Positions 53,127 through 59,720 of a stretch of 64,000 nucleotides of DNA are shown in pieces (within the stretch, counting starts at the first letter, position 1; every line of letters begins with the position of its first letter). The notes under the pieces were generated by a model. It ran no database searches and was not told the origin of the DNA. It was given only the letters and a program-made list of their open reading frames with translations. Location of the stretch: positions 45,008 to 109,007 of the forward strand of contig NZ_JBLGTV010000011.1 of assembly GCF_047468865.1 (NCBI RefSeq). Direction: 5' to 3'. The DNA comes from Castellaniella hirudinis_A. Lineage in GTDB: Bacteria; Pseudomonadota; Gammaproteobacteria; Burkholderiales; Burkholderiaceae_B. Made by a program: the position numbers and the translations under genes.

Positions 53127-54034
53127 TGAAAGGCAGCGAGGATCCCTCGTCGCGACTGCAGATGATCCCCTTGGGTCTGATCGAGGTGTTAAATCCTCGT
53201 GAGCGCAATAGTCGAATGTTTGAGCAGATCATCTCCAACATCCAGTGCATTGGCTTGAAGAAGCCTGTTGTCGTCACTCCTCGCCACGACGATGATGGCG
53301 AGCGCTACCTCCTGATCTGTGGGGAAGGGCGTCTCAAAGCCTTCAGATCGCTTGGGCACAGCGAGATTCCTGCGATGGTGGTGGATGTCGATGATGAGTC
53401 AGCTTTCATCATGAGCCTCACGGAAAACATCGCACGGCGCAAGTTCAGCCCCCTGGAATTGATGGTCGGCATCAAGCAGCTGCAAGACCAGGGTTACGAC
53501 AAGAAGGCCATCGCCCAGAAAACGGGCCTCAGTCCTGAGTACGTTTACGGCATCCTGCATTTGCTCAAGGATGGTGAGGAGCGGCTGCTCATGGCGGTGG
53601 GCAGCGGCCGCATTCCATTGAATGCTGCAATGGCCATTTCAGCGGCAGGGCCTGATAACAAGGCAATTCAGGCAGCAATGCAGGATGCGTACGAGTCGGG
53701 CAAGTTGCGGGGCACCCAGCTCATTCAGGCGCGTCGGGTGGTGGAGCGCCGCCGTGTGCAAGGCAAAGCCATGGGCGGGCGCACGGCCTCGCGTAAGGCC
53801 CCCGAGGGCGTTACCTCGACGAGTTTAGTCCGCAATTATCAACGAGAGGTCGAGCGCCAGAAGCAGCTGATTCGCAAGGCGGAAGCTGCCCAGCGTAACT
53901 TGCTGTTCATCGTCGGCGCGCTTCGGCAGATCATGGCCGATGAAAATTTTGTCAATCTATTGCGTGCTGAACACCTGGATACGATGCCGCAGTATCTGGC
54001 AGAGCGCGTTTGGTCAAAGGGGATTGCGGGATGA
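53123..54034 (+). CDS. ParB-like protein 1
   Basis: A 303-residue protein with a ParB/Spo0J N-terminal domain (about 10-100): IPLGLIEVLNPRERNSRMFE, VVVTPRH, the nucleotide-binding ICGEGRLKAFRSLG, and TENIARRKFSPLELM, followed by a helix-turn-helix (KKAIAQKTGLSPEYVYGIL). The C-terminal half (about 190-300) is basic and helical. It starts at 53123, overlapping the recombinase stop by ATGA, and is followed by a second ParB-like gene with the same overlap. There is no ParA partner. The CTP-binding box is kept in form (GEGRLKA), so a DNA-clamp role is possible. Confidence 0.83.
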   Translation: MMKGSEDPSSRLQMIPLGLIEVLNPRERNSRMFEQIISNIQCIGLKKPVVVTPRHDDDGERYLLICGEGRLKAFRSLGHSEIPAMVVDVDDESAFIMSLTENIARRKFSPLELMVGIKQLQDQGYDKKAIAQKTGLSPEYVYGILHLLKDGEERLLMAVGSGRIPLNAAMAISAAGPDNKAIQAAMQDAYESGKLRGTQLIQARRVVERRRVQGKAMGGRTASRKAPEGVTSTSLVRNYQREVERQKQLIRKAEAAQRNLLFIVGALRQIMADENFVNLLRAEHLDTMPQYLAERVWSKGIAG

Positions 54035-54909
54035 GTAAACCACTACTGGGATTTATCCCCGAACCGCTCCAATTGCCTTTGGCAGTCATTCTGCCGTCGC
54101 GCAAGACGCCGGAGGGCCTTATCTCATCGCGCAAGTACAAGCAGATCTTATCTTCCATCAAGGCAGTTGGTGTGATTGAGCCCTTGTCGGTAGGCAAACC
54201 TGATCGGTCCGGCCAATACATCTTGCTAGATGGGCATGCTCGCTTGGTTGCCCTTAAAGAACTGGAATTTCAGCAGGTCCCCTGCTTGGTCGCCCTCGAT
54301 GATGAGAGCTACACCTACAATAATCGCCTGAATCGGCTCTCGAGCATCCAGGAGCACGTCATGATCCGTCGTGCGGTGGAGCGTGGCGTCACCCCCGAGC
54401 GGCTCGCCAACGCCCTGGATGTCGATATCAGTCATGTGATCAAGAAGCTCAATCTGCTTGATGGCATCTGCCCCGAGGCGGCCGACCTGCTGCGTGACCA
54501 GACTTTTTCAGCAAGCCTGGGTACGGTTCTTCGCAAGATGAAGCCCACCCGACAGGTTGAGTGTGTTGAACTGATGGTCAGTGCGAACAACATTACAGTC
54601 GCGTATGCGCAGGCGCTGTTGGCTGCGACCACAGGGAACATGCTGGTAAGTGAATCTAAGCCCAGGAAAGTGGCGGGCGTCGGTGCTGAGCAGATGGCCA
54701 AGATGGAGCAGGAGATGGGAAACCTGCAGGAGCAGTTCAAGCTCGCGGAGCAGAACTATGGGCAGGATGTCCTCAACCTGGTACTGGCCAAGGGGTATCT
54801 GGCCAAGCTCATGGCCAATGAGGCAGTGTTGCGCCACCTGACGAAGAAGCACCCTGATATGCTGAGTGAGTTCGACAGCATCGTGCGGTTGGTGATGCTG
54901 GAAAAGTAA
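54031..54909 (+). CDS. ParB-like protein 2 (RepB C-terminal-type)
   Basis: A 292-residue ParB-family protein, different from the first. It has an N-terminal ParB domain (IEPLSVGK, then YILLDGHARLVALKELEFQQ; the box is DGHARLVA, with His and Ala for the usual GERR). A helix-turn-helix region (TPERLANALDVDISHVIKKL) and a C-terminal part resembling plasmid RepB follow. Together with the preceding gene it is translated in an overlapping array. Again no ParA is near. It may form a heterodimeric DNA-binding complex with protein 1 that guides the recombinase; this is inference. Confidence 0.82.
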   Translation: MSKPLLGFIPEPLQLPLAVILPSRKTPEGLISSRKYKQILSSIKAVGVIEPLSVGKPDRSGQYILLDGHARLVALKELEFQQVPCLVALDDESYTYNNRLNRLSSIQEHVMIRRAVERGVTPERLANALDVDISHVIKKLNLLDGICPEAADLLRDQTFSASLGTVLRKMKPTRQVECVELMVSANNITVAYAQALLAATTGNMLVSESKPRKVAGVGAEQMAKMEQEMGNLQEQFKLAEQNYGQDVLNLVLAKGYLAKLMANEAVLRHLTKKHPDMLSEFDSIVRLVMLEK

Positions 54910-55012
54910 GTACAGGGTAGCGCTCGCCGCACCTTGCGATTAGTCACTCCTGTGTCAGCGTGACGTCCAGTTTGAAGTCACTGAGCCGACGCATCCCACG
55001 CCACGTCGCGAG

Positions 55013-55030
55013 GCCCCCCGGCGGGGGGGC
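55013..55030. other. GC hairpin in the gap after the ParB cassette
   Basis: GCCCCCC (55013-55019) and GGGGGGC (55024-55030) form a perfect 7-base-pair stem with loop GGCG. It has no T tract. The 293-base gap (54910-55202) after ParB protein 2 also has AGTCACT at 54942 and 54976 (direct repeat) and a GGCGGTT/GGCGAACC-type inverted stretch near 55050-55085. It is a candidate att or cis-acting site for the cassette. Confidence 0.3.
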
Positions 55031-55237
55031 GTGTTCTCCGGAGAGATAACCGCCAAGGCGAACCGTTGCGTGGGTGGCGGTTGGCTCGGAAAGTATCAGC
55101 CGCCTGGTAGGTCTTGCTTGTGTCGCGTTCTGAGTAACGAGTCATAACATTCCCCTCAACGTTCGTAGGAGGAAGGCGATGCTCCGAGTGCCTCGCACAT
55201 GCTAGAGCATTTTTGATTTAATTATATACATAATATA

Positions 55238-55270
55238 GACTATCCCCTGTGGTCACGACAGGGGATAGTC
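55238..55270 (+). promoter_or_regulatory. Perfect hairpin abutting the IS630 transposase start codon
   Basis: GACTATCCCCTGT (55238-55250) and ACAGGGGATAGTC (55258-55270) make a perfect 13-base-pair stem with a 7-base loop, and the ATG at 55271 follows at once. The AGGGGA in the right arm is the only ribosome binding site, so it is buried in the stem. This would hold down transposase translation, particularly in read-through transcripts. Confidence 0.7.
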
Positions 55271-55675
55271 ATGCATGCCTATTCGCAAGATCTTCGAGAT
55301 CGGGTGCTGGGCGCGCTGGAGCGCGGTGAAGGTCCGACGGCGATTGCCCGGCGCTATGAGGTCAGCCGCTTGTGGGTGTACCAGGTGCGCAAGCGATGGC
55401 AAGAAGACGGTCAGCGCCATAGTCTGCCGATGGGAGGCTATCGGCGCTCGCGCATTGCGCATAAGGAAGATCAGATTCGTCAGTGGATTGAGGCAACGCC
55501 AGATCTGACGCTCATGGAACTGAGCGAACGCCTGGCGGTAGAAGGCATTCAGATCAAAGTGCCGGCGTTGTGGCATCAGTTGAACAAATGGGGTTTGAGC
55601 TTTAAAAAAAACCCTGCACGCCAGCGAGCAGTCTCGCGCCGACGTGCATCGGGCCCGGACTGCATGGAGGGATGA
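55271..55675 (+). CDS. IS630-family transposase, N-terminal frame
   Basis: A 134-residue reading frame with the helix-turn-helix DNA-binding region of IS630/Tc1-mariner-like transposases (MHAYSQDLRDRVLGALERGE, AIARRYEVSRLWVYQVRKRW and the second HTH near 73-100). The family-related sequence continues from the frame +1 after the run of eight A (55604-55611), so the two frames would be joined by frameshifting there. The frame ends at a stop at 55675 shortly after this run. Confidence 0.8.
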   Translation: MHAYSQDLRDRVLGALERGEGPTAIARRYEVSRLWVYQVRKRWQEDGQRHSLPMGGYRRSRIAHKEDQIRQWIEATPDLTLMELSERLAVEGIQIKVPALWHQLNKWGLSFKKNPARQRAVSRRRASGPDCMEG

Positions 55676-55679
55676 GTAG

Positions 55680-56210
55680 CCACGCTGGGATTGTCGGCGC
55701 CTGGTTTTTCTCGACGAAACGGCCACCGCCACCAATATGACCCGCCCAAGAGGGCGTTCGCCACGCGGCCAGCGCTGCATCGCCTCGGCGCCTCACGGTC
55801 ATTGGAAGAGCACCACCTTCATTGCCGGCCTGCGTTGCGATGCCATCACCGCTCCGCTGGTGCTGGACGGGCCGATGAACGGCGCTGCGTTTCTGGCCTA
55901 TATCCAGACCTGTCTGTGCCCCACGCTGCAACCGGGTGATATCGTCGTGGCCGACAACCTGTCTTCTCATAAGGTTCAAGGCGTCAGAGCGGCCATCGAA
56001 GCAGCCGGTGCCTCGCTGCGTTACCTGCCGCCGTATTCGCCGGACCTCAACCCGATCGAGAAGATGTTCTCCAAACTCAAGGCCCTATTACGCAAAGCCG
56101 CCAAACGAACCGTGGACGATCTGTGGAACGAAATCGGCAGGGTGCTGGAGTTGTTTACGCCCGCAGAATGCGCCAATTACTTTGTTTCATGCGGATATGT
56201 AAGTAAATAA
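55680..56210 (+). pseudogene. IS630-family transposase, C-terminal (catalytic) frame
   Basis: The DDE domain: LVFLDETATATNMTRPRGRS holds the first Asp, DIVVADNLSSHKV the second, and YLPPYSPDLNPIEKMFSKLK the Glu. The frame connects with the upstream frame through the A run, but a TAG stop at 55677-55679, where related proteins have Gln, blocks it. From the first ATG (55737) the protein would lack the first catalytic Asp. The catalytic copy is therefore probably dead unless suppressed. Confidence 0.75.
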
Positions 56211-56280
56211 ATCGAAAATGCTCTAGCTACCAGAGATTGCATCAGCACAAGGTAACACATCTGGCTTGGTTTCCATTTTC

Positions 56281-56308
56281 ATGTAATATAACATTCATCA
56301 CATTACAT
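56281..56308. promoter_or_regulatory. Candidate operator of the ribbon-helix-helix gene
   Basis: ATGTAAT (56281-56287) and ATTACAT (56302-56308) are perfect inverted repeats 14 bases apart, in an AT-rich stretch, ending 17 bases before the start codon at 56326. ATAACAT between them gives further dyad character. The place suits autoregulation by a ribbon-helix-helix protein. Confidence 0.5.
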
Positions 56309-56325
56309 TATGATGAGTTTTCCCT

Positions 56326-56550
56326 ATGAGCATCGGAAGTAGCGGTAGGATAGTCGTTGAGATCGACCCAGATCTAAAAAAAGATCTGTACTCTGCGCTT
56401 GTCAAAGAAGGTTTGTCATTGAAAGAGTGGTTCTTAAGGGGGGCAACCTCATATCTAGAACACTCTTCACAGTTGCAATTAGATCTTCCAGAGCGAGAAA
56501 CTGAAGATCAACTTCCCATTCAGGATGTCAAGAAAAATCGTTCTCAATGA
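56326..56550 (+). CDS. Ribbon-helix-helix protein, possible regulator of the restriction-modification genes
   Basis: A 74-residue protein with a strand (RIVVEI, 8-13) and two helices (about 16-27 and 31-45), the ribbon-helix-helix pattern of small dimeric repressors and antitoxins. Its tail is acidic and polar. It overlaps the methyltransferase gene by four bases (ATGA), so the two are translationally coupled, and an inverted repeat lies just upstream. By analogy with control proteins of type II systems, it may time methyltransferase and endonuclease expression. The role is inferred from context. Confidence 0.62.
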   Translation: MSIGSSGRIVVEIDPDLKKDLYSALVKEGLSLKEWFLRGATSYLEHSSQLQLDLPERETEDQLPIQDVKKNRSQ

Positions 56551-59500
56551 TTCAGAAAACTGACGGTACAGCCGATATATCGAGGCTAGAAAAGCGCGCG
56601 CAAAAAATTCGTCTCCAGGTGGCAGGAGATTTGGCCGGATCCATTCAAAATGACGCAGTCGCAGAAAAGGGACATTCGCACTTCAGTCTTTATGAAGACA
56701 AACTACCACTTTTGAGTGGGGTGTCGGCGATTCAATTTAATAAATTGGTAACCGATATTGCGCTTCGAGATTATGTTCTCCATGAAAAAGATCCATTTAT
56801 TATCGCTTTTCTTGGCGGGAAGGTAGTAGAGCAGACATTCACTCAAATTTTTGATCCAGCGCGACCGCATGGTTCTTTGAAAAATTTATCTGTAGCCAAA
56901 CACTATGGGGTTTTTTTCACGCCGCCGGATATCGCTAAGAAAATGATATCTAGCCTGTCAAAAGACGAGCATAAAGACACCCTCATTGATCCATGCTTAG
57001 GTAGTGGTGTTTTGTTGGCTGCGGCCCTTATGTTCAGTAAAACAAATAATTATAGAAAACTTGTTGGCGTTGAGCTTGATTCGGATATTGCTGGTTGGGC
57101 AAAATCTCTACTTGATCGAATTGCCCAGCTAACTGGATATGATGGCGAAATAGTCGTGCGCAAAGGAAACGGTTTAGCATTTATCTTGGACAGCCTGAAG
57201 AGTGATCTGTTTTCATCATCGGACATCATAGTAAACCCGCCGTACGGGAGACTGCGAATTACAAAAGATCGCGCCACCAACGCCGAAACGGCTCTAACAG
57301 AAAAAAAGAAGGATAAAAAATCTTCGATTGCGGAGCTTAATTTTAGTGTTAAAGCCGACGCGGAATTAATCAGAAACCAATACGCAGAAATGCTTGGTGA
57401 GCGTGGAATACTAGAGTACTCCAGAATATTTTTTCGATCCTGCGCAGAAGCAGTACTAAAGGGTGCGGAAGTTTCGATAATATCGCCGGACTCTTGGATG
57501 TCCGGTAGAGAAGGTGAGAGACTACGCAGGTTCGTTATTGAAAATCGACTCATAAACAAAATCCAACTCTTCAAGGAAGAGAGCGGGAAATTTGCGACCG
57601 TCAATCAGGCGACGTCTATAACCCACCTAAATGCAAAGGAAAAGCAAGCCTTTCGAATAATCGGGTCTGCTGCTGTGCATGAAGAAGGCGGAGGAATGGA
57701 GTATGATAAGTTGATTGAAATATCTAGAGTGGATTTGGCGATTCCGCGTGTGTCTGGGCATCTCCTTGCGACATTTGAGAGACTTTCAGTGCTTAAGAAA
57801 TTTGGCAATGCGGAGTGGATTATAAATGCACGTGGAGAAATTGATCAAACAGCACAAAAGGCTCTATTTTCCGAGCGGAAAACTACTGTCCCTCTCGTGC
57901 GTGGCGAGCACGTTGATAGGTTTTTCTGCAAGCATTCGTCATCAAGTCAAAAGCCCTCTTTTTTGTTGACAACACAGTTTGAAGATTTCATTAAATCTAA
58001 ACCGAAGCGCAAGCATTATGAAAGCGATCGAATCGTCGGCCGTCAGTGCTCTTATGCGCAGCAACCTCGCAGGCTGATGTTTTGTAGGGTTTCTGCTTTA
58101 CATGCTGTTGGAAATTCATGCAACTACATCACTGTTTTAGGTGCAGATGATAATGAGAGAAAGCATAGAACTTATCTCTTGCTAGGTCTTCTCAATAGCG
58201 CAGTGTTTGATTGGTATTTTCGCATTGAAAACAGCAACAACCATGTTGGAAATTATGAGATCGATAATTTCCCTCTCCCATCAGAAAGCAGGTGGGAAGG
58301 ACTGATAGCCGCTCTCGCATATCAAATTGAAAGCACGGCACAAAGTAGCAGAGGGGCGAATTTGCCTGACTGGATGACGGACTTGCTGGAAGCCGTCGTT
58401 GGTCTATCTTTTGGACTCTCTGTTGATGACGAACTTCAGAAAATCATTGGAGAAATTGGAGGATGCGATGAATCTCGCGTTATTAATTTTGCTCGACATT
58501 TACAGCGAAGTGTCAAAGTTCCTTCGCTAGAAATCGGAGAGGCTTACTTTAATCACGGCACACCAACTCTTTCTGAATTGGATCGCCTGATTATTTCTTA
58601 TGTTCCCGAGGGTGGTAATTGGCAAAGCATTCCAGAAAGTGTCCCCTCGGAGAGGATAAAACAAATTCGTGAGATGAGCGCAAAGCGAGGTGTTGTCAGG
58701 ACAACCTATTATGGAAGGCTCCGACGAGACCAACCAGCCTACACCATAAATACGTATTTCAATAGACCAGGAAATGGGACGCATATTCATCCCGTTCTCG
58801 ATAGAACTCTTACGAGTCGTGAAGCAGCTCGGCTTCAAAGTTTTCCGGACAGCTATGTGTTTCTGGGCAGTGATGGCGCGGTGCGAGACCAGATTGGGAA
58901 CGCTGTGCCTCCGCTGCTGTCAGCTGCAATTGGTAGGAAATTCATTCGGTACGCCAAGAGCAAGACTTGCGTCGATGTTTTTTGTGGGGCTGGTGGGTTA
59001 AGCCTGGGATTGGAAAGTGCAGGATGGGAAGTTATCGCTGCGGTTGATAATAATCGTGAAGCGCTCGATACGTACTGTTTTAACCGCCCATGTATCCTTG
59101 AGCCAGGTGTTTTTCAAGAAAACCAGACGGCCGTGTTTAAGCGCGATTTGCAAGAGAGGCGTGAATTTGAAAATGTCGTGATGCGAATTGAGGCATCGCT
59201 TAAAGGCAGGCAACTTGATCTCCTGGTTGGGGGGCCGCCATGCCAAGGCTTCTCGCATGCCGGATTTCGCCTGAGTGATGACAAGAGAAATGACTTGGCG
59301 TCGATTTATCTACATTTCGCTGAGTGCCTTCGTCCTCGTATTTTTATACTTGAAAATGTCGAAGGATTGGCAACTTTCAACAAGGGTCAAGTTCTTCGAG
59401 ACATATGCTTCACGCTGCGGGATCTTGGATATCGCGTAAATTCCCCTGTATGGAAGCTTTGTTCTGAGCAGTATGGTGCCCCGCAAATGCGTCGTAGGGT

Positions 59501-59720
59501 GTTCATTGTGGCGACTACCGAAGATGCGGTTGATTTATCACCGCCGGAACCGATCTATGAGCGTTGTGCTGGTCGGAGAGAAAATAGGCACGGGGCAAGT
59601 CTATGTGATGCTGGCTTACCCGCCCCTTTCACAGTTTCTGATGCCCTGGGTGGATTGAGCCTCCCTGAGATGAAATCAGGGAAGCTTTATGAGTGGCTCG
59701 TAAGTGGAGTCGCGTTTTAA
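56547..59720 (+). CDS. Bifunctional DNA methyltransferase: adenine-N6 domain fused to a circularly permuted cytosine-5 domain
   Basis: A 1057-residue protein. Residues 1-640 are an adenine-N6 methyltransferase with a specificity region: SAM motif DPCLGSG (148-154), acidic GVELDSD (174-180), catalytic NPPY (230-233). Residues about 680-1057 are a cytosine-5 methyltransferase whose motif order is permuted. The recognition-like segment and motifs IX-X (DRTLTSREAARLQSFPDSY, then QIGNAVPP, 752-789) come before motif I (VFCGAGGLSLG, 811-821), the catalytic Cys899 in GGPPCQGFS, ENV (936-938) and YGAPQMRRR (976-984). All catalytic residues are present. Base composition is lower in GC than the backbone. 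Likely protects a non-palindromic site on both strands, one by adenine and one by cytosine methylation. Confidence 0.88.
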   Translation: MIQKTDGTADISRLEKRAQKIRLQVAGDLAGSIQNDAVAEKGHSHFSLYEDKLPLLSGVSAIQFNKLVTDIALRDYVLHEKDPFIIAFLGGKVVEQTFTQIFDPARPHGSLKNLSVAKHYGVFFTPPDIAKKMISSLSKDEHKDTLIDPCLGSGVLLAAALMFSKTNNYRKLVGVELDSDIAGWAKSLLDRIAQLTGYDGEIVVRKGNGLAFILDSLKSDLFSSSDIIVNPPYGRLRITKDRATNAETALTEKKKDKKSSIAELNFSVKADAELIRNQYAEMLGERGILEYSRIFFRSCAEAVLKGAEVSIISPDSWMSGREGERLRRFVIENRLINKIQLFKEESGKFATVNQATSITHLNAKEKQAFRIIGSAAVHEEGGGMEYDKLIEISRVDLAIPRVSGHLLATFERLSVLKKFGNAEWIINARGEIDQTAQKALFSERKTTVPLVRGEHVDRFFCKHSSSSQKPSFLLTTQFEDFIKSKPKRKHYESDRIVGRQCSYAQQPRRLMFCRVSALHAVGNSCNYITVLGADDNERKHRTYLLLGLLNSAVFDWYFRIENSNNHVGNYEIDNFPLPSESRWEGLIAALAYQIESTAQSSRGANLPDWMTDLLEAVVGLSFGLSVDDELQKIIGEIGGCDESRVINFARHLQRSVKVPSLEIGEAYFNHGTPTLSELDRLIISYVPEGGNWQSIPESVPSERIKQIREMSAKRGVVRTTYYGRLRRDQPAYTINTYFNRPGNGTHIHPVLDRTLTSREAARLQSFPDSYVFLGSDGAVRDQIGNAVPPLLSAAIGRKFIRYAKSKTCVDVFCGAGGLSLGLESAGWEVIAAVDNNREALDTYCFNRPCILEPGVFQENQTAVFKRDLQERREFENVVMRIEASLKGRQLDLLVGGPPCQGFSHAGFRLSDDKRNDLASIYLHFAECLRPRIFILENVEGLATFNKGQVLRDICFTLRDLGYRVNSPVWKLCSEQYGAPQMRRRVFIVATTEDAVDLSPPEPIYERCAGRRENRHGASLCDAGLPAPFTVSDALGGLSLPEMKSGKLYEWLVSGVAF

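Larger units (their letters stand above)
55203..56225 (+). mobile_element. IS630-family insertion sequence
   Basis: A 1.02 kb element with matching ends: the left end CTAGAGCATTTTTGATTTA (55202 on) and the right end, read on the other strand, CTAGAGCATTTTCGATTTA (ending 56226). Both lie in CTAG, the preferred target of IS630, which duplicates TA. It carries the two transposase frames described separately. It interrupts the interval between the ParB cassette and the restriction-modification island. Confidence 0.85.

Noticed and set aside
53123..54909. Plasmid partition locus
   Set aside because: There is no ParA ATPase and no replication gene; both ParB-like genes are coupled to a recombinase.
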